Shown here: piece after piece, positions 37,516 to 46,060 of the stretch
Numbering within the stretch: the first letter of the stretch is position 1
Layout of the letters: each line of letters starts with the position of its first letter
Assembly (NCBI GenBank): GCA_902806575.1
Contig: CADCXD010000013.1
Span: 62,001 to 126,000 of the forward strand
Source: Jackrogersella multiformis
Lineage: Eukaryota > Ascomycota > Sordariomycetes > Xylariales > Hypoxylaceae
Direction of reading: 5' to 3'
Length of the DNA: 64,000 bases
Made by a program: the position numbers and the translations under genes
The notes under the pieces: model-generated
What the model was told of the DNA's origin: nothing
The model's input: only the letters and a program-made list of their open reading frames with translations
Databases searched by the model: none

Positions 37516-37917
37516 TTATGAGCCGCCCCCACCATCATTCTTCACCTTATTCCCCTCCCAAGCTGTAGTCTCAACCATAAAACTACCTCTTTTATCTTGA
37601 CATCTATTCCAAATCCCCAAAGAGTCAGCGTAACTTCTTCCTCGGCGATTAATCAAGTAGAGAAGAGAAAAAAGGAAAGGAAAAGGAAGAAGAAAAAAAA
37701 AAAGGAAACCCTACCGTCGAAACCACCTCTGCACGGGCCAACACCGCACCGGACTGTCCGCTATCTCGGGCCGATCGATCTGGCAGTCGTACTGGACTAT
37801 CGAGAAGAGCTCGCAGGCGGAGAGGTCGATCCGGCCGCCTTTGCGCACCTTCCCGTCCGTAACTTGTATCTCGGACTCGAGCTGCGAGGCCGGGAAGACG
37901 CTACAGGGCGGCGTCAT
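37516..37917 (-). CDS. som1: Som1, subunit of the mitochondrial inner membrane peptidase complex
   Basis: Exons are 37917-37715 and 37603-37516, giving 96 residues. The protein begins MTPPCSVFPASQLESEIQ, then VDG-type KVRKGGRIDLSACELFSIVQ, CQIDRPEIADSPVRCWPVQR and, across the intron, WFRRCQDKRGSFMVETTAW. The pattern of cysteines (ACEL, YDC, VRCWP, RRCQD) and the closing FMVETTAWEG are characteristic of the Som1 family, which assists the Imp1/Imp2 peptidase that trims intermembrane-space proteins. The intron (GTAGGG...AATAG) joins CG to A, restoring Arg-Cys-Gln. An in-frame open stretch continues upstream of the chosen ATG, but the family start lies at MTPP. The gene is divergent from the next gene, with only 80 bp between start codons. 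Confidence 0.87.
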
Positions 37918-37997
37918 CTTTCTCCCTCTTATGTGCACGACTAAGCGAAGCAGCTTATGAGATGAGAGGCAAGTAAGTATATTGAAGATTGATGAGA
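37918..37997. promoter_or_regulatory. 80 bp divergent promoter, som1 / Rad51-paralogue-like gene
   Basis: Only 80 bp separate the two start codons, so the transcripts must share promoter sequence or have overlapping leaders. No TATA box is obvious. Inference from layout. Confidence 0.5.
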
Positions 37998-38988
37998 ATG
38001 GATGCCTCGGCGGCGAAACACGTCGGTGCAAAATTACTAGGTGAGGTCGAAGAAGGAAGTTTAGAAGAGGTATGTCGATACGTTTTTTATTTGTTTATAA
38101 CTGCGGATGAAGATGTAAAAGTTATGTTGAATGTTTTGGATGTTCAATTGAATATTCAAGGTATTCAAGGTGACAGTTCTTATCTTATCGCCGCCTCTCA
38201 TTCTCATCTCCCCTTTAATTCACTCTCATATGAAGCTCCATACCTACCTACCTAGGTAGGTAGGTACGGTACTCAACATTTACCATTCATATTTATTAAC
38301 ATAGCCTACCTACACAATATAGCTTCTTGAATCCCTCCGCGTCAATATTACAGATGGCTCCTCCAATATTCGCCCAGAAATCCCCATCCCAGGCCTCGCC
38401 AACATCGTAACCCGCTACCACAAAGCGACGCATTCCGCGCCTCCTCCCGTCCTGTCGGTGAGCGGCCGATACCTACCGCTGCTATACCACTTGATTTCGA
38501 CCCTCATAGCCGAACCGCACAACTACACCGTGGTAGTCGTCGATGCGGAAAGTCGCTTCGACGTAACCCATCTTGTTTCTTCTTCCCCTTCTACCACCCA
38601 CCACTTAACCAGCAACGTCGGCTACCCAGCACAACCTCCCGACTTGCGCCACGTCCACGTGTACCGCCCGGCGCGAGGACAGGAGCAAGTGCGGGCAGCA
38701 GTCGCGGCGGCGAGCGAGTGGATGCTGTACGGGGCGCACGGGAGCCGAGCGCGGGAGTGGTGGGGCACGGTGGTGATCGGCGGGGGCAGCGGCATGAGCG
38801 TGAAGGGTGACGTGAACGCGGGGTGGAAGGGATGGCTGAGGGTCGAGCGCGAGGAGGTGCCGGGATTCCCAGGTGGGGTGAGCGTAGAGGAGGCCTTGCG
38901 CGATAGGGATAGGAGGCAGGAGGCTGTTGATGCTGCGGGGTGGGCGGCGGGGTCGAGGGTCGGGGCGTATGTGTGGAAGGATACTTGA
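37998..38988 (+). CDS. RecA-fold protein resembling Rad51 paralogue XRCC2 / Rlp1 (tentative)
   Basis: Exons are 37998-38069 and 38323-38988, giving 245 residues; the intron has GTATGT and ends AATATAG. Residues 1-30 (AKHVGAKLLGEVEEGSLEEL) resemble the N terminus of XRCC2-like proteins. At about residues 63-105, VLSVSGRYLPLLYHLIST then VVVVDAESRFDVTHL occupy the places of the Walker A loop, the LYHL helix and the IDTDYHFD strand of XRCC2. The P-loop Gly-Lys-Thr is not present. Later strands (VHVYRPARG, GTVVIGGGSG) could be the Walker B and following strands. The C terminus is short and GC-rich. If the assignment holds, it would act in recombination repair as a non-hydrolysing paralogue. I am confident of the gene, much less of the family; a structure-based search would decide. 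Confidence 0.5.
38241..38266. repeat. Perfect 26 bp palindrome of the CCTAGGTA family
   Basis: TACCTACCTACC followed by its complement centred on CCTAGG. It lies inside the single intron of the Rad51-paralogue-like gene, about 57 bp before the acceptor. Confidence 0.85.
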
Positions 38989-39493
38989 GCTCACCTTTGT
39001 TCTAGGTACCTATTGATCAATTCATACGAGGATATGTCGACATTGTTAGGTAATCTATTTATCTACCTAATTTACACAGTACCTAGGTAGGCCCTTAGTC
39101 AAGTATCGGTATGGATGTAGCACCGTCTAAATAAGAAAAGTAAGAGTTATTGCATATCCGATTGCGACTGTGCGATACACATGGATAAGCCCTAAAACAG
39201 GTCTTTTTAACCTTTCTTAGGCTCAAATTTAGAATCTAACGGCGTGTGACATTTTAGGAAACCTCGATCAATTTGACTTTCTTTACACCAACGGTCAAAT
39301 CAAATCCTTCATCTTCTGTACCTAGGTACACAAACGGTCTAGGAGCTGGGCTTACCTATAGGTACCTAGCCTACCTGTGTAAATAAAATAATAAGCCACT
39401 GCCAATCCCGGTCAATTGTATTCACTAACAGGAATTATACATTATAGGTACACCAAAAAAAGGAAGGAGGAGACGATAGTATAGGAAACTACG
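38989..39493. other. Intergenic region upstream of the FAR1-type gene
   Basis: About 500 bp with CCTAGGTA-like motifs near 39081-39093, 39320-39330 and 39358-39375. No gene recognised. Confidence 0.55.
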
Positions 39494-40681
39494 ATGACGT
39501 CGAACCAATTCGGTTCCCTCGCTCCAATTCAGCAATATAACCAACTTTCTTTTGCCGTCATTCCTCAACCTCAACATCAACCACCACAACACCAATACCA
39601 CACTCATCAACAAAGTCACCCACAACCACAACCACCCCATCACCACCACCACCACCACCAACAATCACATCAACCCACCCCAACAACCGCAATCCCTCCG
39701 CCGACTTATCAACATCCATCGACCTTACCACCCCCCGACAATGGCATCGCACAGCAGCAGAATCTCAATGCCAACCCCACGCAATCGTCACCAATTTCCC
39801 CCTCACAAACGAGCACCCCCACCAACGATCAACCTCAGCGCAACAAACGTCGGCGCGTAGGTCAGCCTCCCAAATCGCAAGCCACCAGAGACTACCTCGA
39901 TCAGCGCACCAAGGCCGGCCTACCACCAGCACAACCACAACCGCACGCGCCGCAGCCCCTAAACAAGGGCCCGTATAACACACCCGATGACGCCGTATTC
40001 TCGCTGCAGCTCTACGTCTTCACCTCGGGGTACGGCGTGTCGCAGAAGCGGACGGTGAAGGAGAAGCTCCCGTCGGGGCGGTACGACCCCGAAGGCGAGG
40101 TCATCCGCAAGGACTTCGCCTGCGACCGCGGGGGCTCGGAGTTCGTGTCGCAGAGCACGGGCGAGCGGCGCCGCGAGTCCAAGAAGTGCGGGTGCCCGTG
40201 GAAGGCCGTGGCGCGCCGGCTCAAGCGCGAGGGCGACCTCTGGTTCCTCGAGATCCTCGACCCGCACCACAACCACCCCGTCACCCCGCCCGAGCAGATG
40301 CACACCATCGCCTCGTACCGCCGGTGGCAGCGCGAGAACAACGCCGGCATCCGCGGTGCCATCGACCGCCTCGCTCGCGCCGCCGCCATGCCCGCCCGCC
40401 GCGTCGCCGACTACCTCAAGGGCCAGCTCGCCGACCCGGACCTGGACCGCATCGACCGGCACATCCTGCGCGCGCTGAGCATGAGCGACATAGAGCTGCC
40501 GACCAGCGACGCGGCCGCCCAAGGGTCGACTGTGTTCGAGGTTGTCGCCAGGAGGCCCACCATTATACTACAGGAGGGCAGAGGGGGGAATGCGGGGGCG
40601 GGGACAGGTGCAGGCAATGGAAATGCTGTTGCCATCGCTAATGCTAATACTGCTGCCAATGCTGCTTTGAATCGCTACTGA
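39494..40681 (+). CDS. FAR1-type zinc DNA-binding protein, no transposase domain
   Basis: Intronless, 395 residues, start at 39494 (MTSNQFGSLAPIQQYNQ). Residues 1-115 are Gln/His/Pro-rich low complexity. At about residue 116 there is a basic NKRRRVGQPPKSQ patch, a likely nuclear signal and AT-hook-like. Residues about 160-275 form a FAR1/WRKY-GCM1-type zinc domain: DDAVFSLQLYVFTSGYGVSQ, then zinc ligands ACDRGG, KKCGCPW and DPHHNHP. A helical segment to about 340 and a Gly/Ala/Asn-rich tail follow. FAR1 domains are derived from Mutator-like transposases, and fungi keep domesticated copies as putative transcription factors. No DDE transposase core or terminal repeats are visible here. Bases about 40000-40560 are strikingly GC-rich compared with the flanks. 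The DNA target is unknown. Confidence 0.75.
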   Translation: MTSNQFGSLAPIQQYNQLSFAVIPQPQHQPPQHQYHTHQQSHPQPQPPHHHHHHHQQSHQPTPTTAIPPPTYQHPSTLPPPDNGIAQQQNLNANPTQSSPISPSQTSTPTNDQPQRNKRRRVGQPPKSQATRDYLDQRTKAGLPPAQPQPHAPQPLNKGPYNTPDDAVFSLQLYVFTSGYGVSQKRTVKEKLPSGRYDPEGEVIRKDFACDRGGSEFVSQSTGERRRESKKCGCPWKAVARRLKREGDLWFLEILDPHHNHPVTPPEQMHTIASYRRWQRENNAGIRGAIDRLARAAAMPARRVADYLKGQLADPDLDRIDRHILRALSMSDIELPTSDAAAQGSTVFEVVARRPTIILQEGRGGNAGAGTGAGNGNAVAIANANTAANAALNRY

Positions 40682-41670
40682 TCTGTTTATGGACTGCGTT
40701 GCGGTATCGTTGTCTCTATGAGATATGTATGTACGCGTACAGAGAAACCAGATTCATGGATGGCAAGCACACTTCGAGCACCCTTAGCTTGCTAATTAGG
40801 TCGGCCATCTACTTCCAGAGAACCAACAGAACAGATTGAAGTATTGTGCGCCGTTCAGCGCTCTCGAGAAGAAAAAAAAGAAACCCGCAATTTTTAAGCA
40901 GAGACCTCTGGTTCCCTTGGATGACAGGGGGCGGTATGAAGTTATACAAGATGATCCTCCGACTACCTTGTTATTATTATTAGCTTGGGCGTGTGTATAG
41001 CTTCACCGCCAAGGAAGGGAAAAGGAAGGGAAAAGGATAGGAAAAGGCAAGGGGAGAAAGAAGGGGAAGAGAAATGGCGACAACGCGCGAGGTATCTAGA
41101 AGCTTAGACCTCAGTCGTCGAAATAGTAAAAACCGAAAAGGCTTATAGCTCGTTATTTTACTCTGTCATATGTCTTTTCGATTATCTCTGTGTGTATGTT
41201 GATGTACATAAGCCGTAATTGCCATGTCGATGTCAACTAACCCGTATTTTTTTTGTTACGTAGACCTATCTCCCTAGCTATAGAGGTAGATATGGAGTAG
41301 GTACCTAGACTGTATGTAGTAGTAATCACGAAGACTTGAAGATAGAGGCCATATACACAGCTACGTACCTCTTATATATATATTATGCATTCACGTCGTG
41401 AGACTGGTATGATTAACTTATGGTTTAAATATTTAAGGCCCTAAGGGCCTATTCTATATCTTAATAACTTAAATACTTTTCATTTCGTTCATTCGCCGCT
41501 CATATTTCGGCAAAGCCAAGTCAAACAGAGCCGAGTCGCCACAACGTCAACCCGATGCTATGCTAGAATACGCGCTCTCGCCTCATGCAAATGGTATCCG
41601 GTCCTATATAATGCAAAAAAAAAGATCCGGCATGTATTGTTCCTTTGATTTTGACGATGATACCTCACGA
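40682..41670. other. Convergent intergenic region, FAR1-type gene / fusion enzyme
   Basis: About 990 bp, with A/G-rich low-complexity sequence at about 41010-41080. It holds the probable 3' UTRs of both genes. No gene recognised. Confidence 0.6.
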
Positions 41671-44652
41671 CTATGCGGGGGCAGAGACTGGAGCTGAAAC
41701 CGAGGCCGATGCGACGGCATCGCAAACATCTCCTGGCTTCTTCCGGATGCAGCTTGCAGACACGAGCGCGACTTTTCTGCCCGACTCCCGCGTCCTAATG
41801 TGCTCGTGGTACTTCTTCAAGTTCTCAAACCCGACTACGCCCTCTCCGAATACGGATTGCCCTGGCAGCCTAATCATGTCGTTCAGGACGGGCCAGAAAG
41901 CGTAGTCTGCTAGGGTCATAGCAGGTGCGGCGATGAAGTCGTCGCCTTCGGCAGCGTACATCTCCCAGACGCGCAGCTCAGCTTGGAACGTCTTAGCATC
42001 TGGGCTTGCTCTATACTTCTCAAGGAGGGTTAGACCTTGCTGAAATCGGGTAAACTCCTTCGCGAGACCTCTTGGGGACAGGTCGCATTTCGCTTTCTGG
42101 CCATAGACATGATCAAGATATAACATGATGGCAACATCGCCTTCGACGGATGTCTTGGCCACATCGTTATCGACGAATTTAATGCGAATATCCTCGGGAA
42201 TGGCTCCGAGGTCACTAGTAGACTTGCCATCTTGCCAGTTGAAGAGCGCCCCGGGTGGCGACATACTCCCTCTAGCATAGCCGATTCCGTACTCGGCTAG
42301 CATTAGCTGGATTCGCATATTAACAATAGGGTCCGACGACAAGAAAAGTCGGGGTGCGGTAGAGATGTTCAACACGTCGAATCCGTTGCCGTAATACTCG
42401 TCCCAGTCGAACTCCGTTAATTGGTTCTCTCTACCAAAACCTTGCAACATTTTGATGGCTTCCGGCGTCTGACCATTAATTACTTTGTTCGCTGCCTCCC
42501 TGGTCTTCGATGTAGCTCCTTGCCCCCATATCAGCCTCCCGTCTCGATCCAGGAAGGTGCCTATCCGCCTGAACGTTAACGAAATGCGACCGCCGTCGTG
42601 GGCTAGTTCGCCATCTGACTTCTCTCGATCCATCCTCTTATCTTGGCGGATACCATGGAGCCATCGCATATTTGTCATCAATCCCATTTTGCATAACGAG
42701 TTATGGGGTAAGGGTGTCCGCTGAACCTGACGTTTCAGCCCGGCAGGTGAAGACTCCGCTTCTGCTGAAGTCTTATTTCTTGGCTGTCGCTTCGTTCGGA
42801 ATGTCATTGTTCGTGCCGCTCCCAGGCTGACATTAGCAATGAAGCTCCCCTTGGCAATGTCGAGGGTCTTGTCACTATGCTCCGAGATGTAGTCGTTGCC
42901 GTCCCGGTAGAATTGTATCAAGACGTGGTTCAAGGAATGACCCAAGTGCTTTTCTACTATCTTCTTGATCTCATACACGGTAGGGGAGAATGGCAATAAC
43001 GGAGGCGACTCATCGGCCGGGTGACGGTAAATCGGCATGCTACCATCTTGATCTACCTGTCCCTGCACGGCTACGAGTCTCGGCACCTCGCCACCTTGGT
43101 GCATCATTCGTTGCCATCGCACCTCATCTCTTATTTTGTCGAAGACGTTTTCTGACAATGGTGGCGGTAGAACGTCGTAGATGACCTTAGTATCACCCTC
43201 ACAAAGAGATTCACTCTCCCCTGGACTGATCGTATCTTCAGACGTCATTGTGCTAATATCGTTAACTTCAATTCTCGAAACCTCTAATGGCGTTTCTATC
43301 CGCTTTGTGTATTTATCGCTTGGTGTTTCACTCACAGTCCCTGCTGATTCAAAGGTATTTTCTGATGAAGAGTAAGATTCGCTTTTTTCTGAAGATAATT
43401 TGGTTTCGTCACCTTTTATTCCATCCAGATTTGAAACAGTTTCTTTTTGTTTTTCGTCTGGCGGTGAACTCTCCGAGTCGCGTTGGGAAACAATGCTATT
43501 ACTCTGGATTGCTAATAGTGGCGATGATTTTGTACCCCGCTCCGGGGCTTGTACATCATTACTACTGTCATCGTGGCTATTGCTTTGTGACTCATCATCT
43601 TGTAACGTTCGATTCCGCCGGGCTGAGTCGACTTCGTCCGGTCTCGAAGCTGGAGAATTGACACGTGACTTTTGCCTGTGTTCTGCAGTTTTCGGTTTCA
43701 CCACGGGTTGAATCGGCAATGTTGCATCTTCCGCAGGGGATTCGGGCTTGGGAGTATCGGCTGGATGCTCAGCACTTAGCGATAGGTTCTCAAACGACGA
43801 TAGGATATCTGAGGCTGAGGACACGGCAGAATTATCCTCCCCTCCGGCACGACGTACGGTAGAGAACCTGCCGGTTGGAGATGTGGTCGGCCTGTCGCCT
43901 GACGACTTTCTCGAGGGCTTCGGTTTGGGCTTAAAAGATGCTAAGACGTCCGCTGCGGCTAGGACGTCACAACCTGTCGTGCTCAAAATCTGCTTCATAG
44001 CACTGCGATGTCTCATTATGTGGTGGTACCCGCAGCAGTTATCGACTATAGTGATGGTATATCCGTGGCTCGCGGCATCGACGGCGGTGGCCATGACACT
44101 GGTATTCGTCGAGGCTCCGCAGATAAATAGTTCCGTGACCAGTCTCATACGTAGTACCCTCAGCAGCTGCTCTGACCTGAAAGCCGAGTAGTAAGATTTA
44201 ACGAGTGAATAGTCCCTAGGCCCGACAGCTTCCTTTATCGTCGGATGCAACTCGATTCCGAAGGAGCCTAGCCGGACACATTTCGGTAGATTCGGAGTCT
44301 CTTGGGTTAAAAAGGCTTCCGGGCATTCAGAAAGCTGAGGTGTCGGCTGTGGCGCTTGCCGGCGACGGCCTCGCAAAAGGTCCGGGGATCGAGGATTGTT
44401 CGAACGGTCTGATGTCAGGATCTGCTCGTCAGAAGTAGACCGTGACTTCTCGAAGCGGCTGGATACCCAGATGACATCGCCACCGTTCTGTCGAAAAGCC
44501 GTGGCTAAGTCTGCTATTCGGCCTGGGAGATCCATGGGGTAGTTGATAGGTAGGGCGCCATCCTCGGCAAGAAAGTCGTTCTGAGGATCGAGGACAAGCA
44601 GGGCCTTGCGAGTCGACAAGGACGGAAGAAGACTCCTATCTATGGGGAACAT
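41671..44652 (-). CDS. Isochorismatase - AlkB-like dioxygenase - GST fusion protein
   Basis: Single exon. The first ATG at 44652 gives 993 residues. Domain 1 (about 15-250) is an isochorismatase-like cysteine hydrolase with the Asp (LVLDPQNDFL, about 20), Lys (LVKSYYSAF, about 154) and Cys (LFICGASTNTSV, about 177) triad. A Ser/Thr/Glu-rich disordered linker (about 255-530) follows. Domain 2 (about 530-695) is an AlkB-type Fe(II)/2-oxoglutarate dioxygenase: QFYRDGNDYISEHSDKT supplies the HxD pair (about 591), WLHGIRQ the distal His (about 667) and GGRISLTFRRIGTF the R-x5-R that binds 2OG. Domain 3 (about 765-985) is glutathione-transferase-like, with a degenerate thioredoxin-fold half (RLFLSSDPIVNMRIQLMLAEYG) and an all-helical half ending near GVVGFENLKKYHEHIR. 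Each catalytic set looks intact except the GST active Ser/Cys, which I cannot identify. AlkB enzymes reverse nucleic-acid or protein methylation; the combined role is unknown. Confidence 0.9.
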   Translation of the reverse strand: MFPIDRSLLPSLSTRKALLVLDPQNDFLAEDGALPINYPMDLPGRIADLATAFRQNGGDVIWVSSRFEKSRSTSDEQILTSDRSNNPRSPDLLRGRRRQAPQPTPQLSECPEAFLTQETPNLPKCVRLGSFGIELHPTIKEAVGPRDYSLVKSYYSAFRSEQLLRVLRMRLVTELFICGASTNTSVMATAVDAASHGYTITIVDNCCGYHHIMRHRSAMKQILSTTGCDVLAAADVLASFKPKPKPSRKSSGDRPTTSPTGRFSTVRRAGGEDNSAVSSASDILSSFENLSLSAEHPADTPKPESPAEDATLPIQPVVKPKTAEHRQKSRVNSPASRPDEVDSARRNRTLQDDESQSNSHDDSSNDVQAPERGTKSSPLLAIQSNSIVSQRDSESSPPDEKQKETVSNLDGIKGDETKLSSEKSESYSSSENTFESAGTVSETPSDKYTKRIETPLEVSRIEVNDISTMTSEDTISPGESESLCEGDTKVIYDVLPPPLSENVFDKIRDEVRWQRMMHQGGEVPRLVAVQGQVDQDGSMPIYRHPADESPPLLPFSPTVYEIKKIVEKHLGHSLNHVLIQFYRDGNDYISEHSDKTLDIAKGSFIANVSLGAARTMTFRTKRQPRNKTSAEAESSPAGLKRQVQRTPLPHNSLCKMGLMTNMRWLHGIRQDKRMDREKSDGELAHDGGRISLTFRRIGTFLDRDGRLIWGQGATSKTREAANKVINGQTPEAIKMLQGFGRENQLTEFDWDEYYGNGFDVLNISTAPRLFLSSDPIVNMRIQLMLAEYGIGYARGSMSPPGALFNWQDGKSTSDLGAIPEDIRIKFVDNDVAKTSVEGDVAIMLYLDHVYGQKAKCDLSPRGLAKEFTRFQQGLTLLEKYRASPDAKTFQAELRVWEMYAAEGDDFIAAPAMTLADYAFWPVLNDMIRLPGQSVFGEGVVGFENLKKYHEHIRTRESGRKVALVSASCIRKKPGDVCDAVASASVSAPVSAPA

Positions 44653-45930
44653 GACTGTGACGCTATCAAGGACCTCGGTTGCTATATCCAAATATCCAGA
44701 TATCCAAAAAGCTCTACTATATCACATGTCTAAGTTAGAGCGTCAGGCTAGATAGAGGAGGGGCGGATGGTCGACGGTGGCTTGCTTACCCTTTTCCAAC
44801 AAGATATGTGAAGTGATTACTACGACATGCTTGAAGATAGCAGCCAGCAACCTTCAACTTAAACGAAGACGAGAAGTTCCTAGCCAAGGGCGTGACATAT
44901 AGAAGATATAATATAAAAAATAAGGTAAAACAATAAAATAAAATAAAAATATAATGATCTAGCTATCCTGGGATATATGTATGACTAGGGCTGTATGCTA
45001 AGCTTGGCAATCCGCGTTCGGGCAGGCAAACGTCGAGGGAGAACGAAAGAAGATCAACCGACCAATACCAAGACAAGAAATACGGGCTCAAGTGATAATA
45101 TAATGTTTTTAGTGTAGATGATCGAAGTGGATCAAGATGACGAGAGAACTAAGATTATATGCATAGGCGTGGGTAGAGTGAATACGTAGGTTAGGTCAGG
45201 TTAGGTTAGGTAAGTTGAAGTAGAATAAAACAAGATAATATCTCCCGTTGACGATATCAAGTACGGTAAGGCATGGTGAGACATGTAAGTATGTAGGTAG
45301 TAGATATGTACAAGTTTATAACCTGGACTGACTCCCAAGGTCCCAAGGTTCCAAGGTTGTTATCGGAGAGGTTAGGTCAAATAGATGAAAAGTGGTGTAA
45401 AATGCTGAAGTTGGTCACGGGGTCTCAAACAAATCGAACAGATGGGAAATACCAGATCAAAAAGATCAAAATACCTAGGTAGGAAGTATGGACCAAGTAG
45501 GTAGGTATGGAAAAGCAGATAGAATGTAGAAGGTACCTAGATACCTAGGTAGATAGCATGGAAGCAGGGTACCTACGTACCAGGGCAGTTATACATAGTA
45601 GTAGAGGTAGGGCAAGGGTTGATCAAAACGGTCCTGATCCCTGATATGACGATGAGTAGCTCTGTATGCATGTGCAGTCATCTACACTAATAACAACCTC
45701 AGGATTCGACGTATTAATGCATAATACCTAATAGGTAGTAGAGTACTTTTTCTGCTTCGCTTTTCCTTCTGTCAGGGAATAGAGAAGAATGGGGGAAGAG
45801 AGGTAAGTGGACGACAAAGACAAGGGGGTAGGGTGAGGTTGACGGTAATGGTAAGGGGAGTGGAGAAGAAGGGAGGGGTGAGACGAAAGAGAGAAAGAGA
45901 GTGGGAGCTGGAGAAGAGTGTTTAAAAAGG

Positions 45931-45991
45931 TTACCTACCTAGGTACCTAACCTATGTACACAATTTCCTAGGTAGGTACCTAGGTACCTAG
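45931..45991. repeat. Pair of CCTAGGTA clusters
   Basis: TTACCTACCTAGGTACCTAACC and, 20 bp later, CCTAGGTAGGTACCTAGGTA, two inverted copies of the family. They could pair with each other as well as fold separately. Confidence 0.8.
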
Positions 45992-46001
45992 TATTAAAAA
46001 G

Positions 46002-46060
46002 CACCTAAGCTGCTAGGTAAAGAAATATCAGAGAAAGCGGTTACCTTAGCAGCTTAGGTG
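46002..46060. repeat. Inverted repeat with 20-base stem and 20-base loop, followed by a T tract
   Basis: CACCTAAGCTGCTAGGTAA at 46002-46020 is the reverse complement, apart from one inserted base, of TTACCTTAGCAGCTTAGGTG at 46041-46060. The sequence ends ATATTTAACCCCGTTTTTTT. It looks like a strong hairpin; no family is recognised. Confidence 0.7.

Noticed and set aside
37597..37944. + strand frame of 115 codons with a lysine-rich start
   Set aside because: It overlaps som1 in antisense, and its composition is explained by that gene plus an A-rich intron.
39552..39860. Alternative-frame Asn/His/Thr-rich protein
   Set aside because: It is a frame-shifted reading of the CAC/CAA repeats in the FAR1-type gene.
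45187..45216. Run of TTAGGT/TTAGGTC reminiscent of telomere repeats
   Set aside because: The unit is not TTAGGG and is irregular and short; it is better explained as low-complexity sequence related to the TAGGTA words common here.
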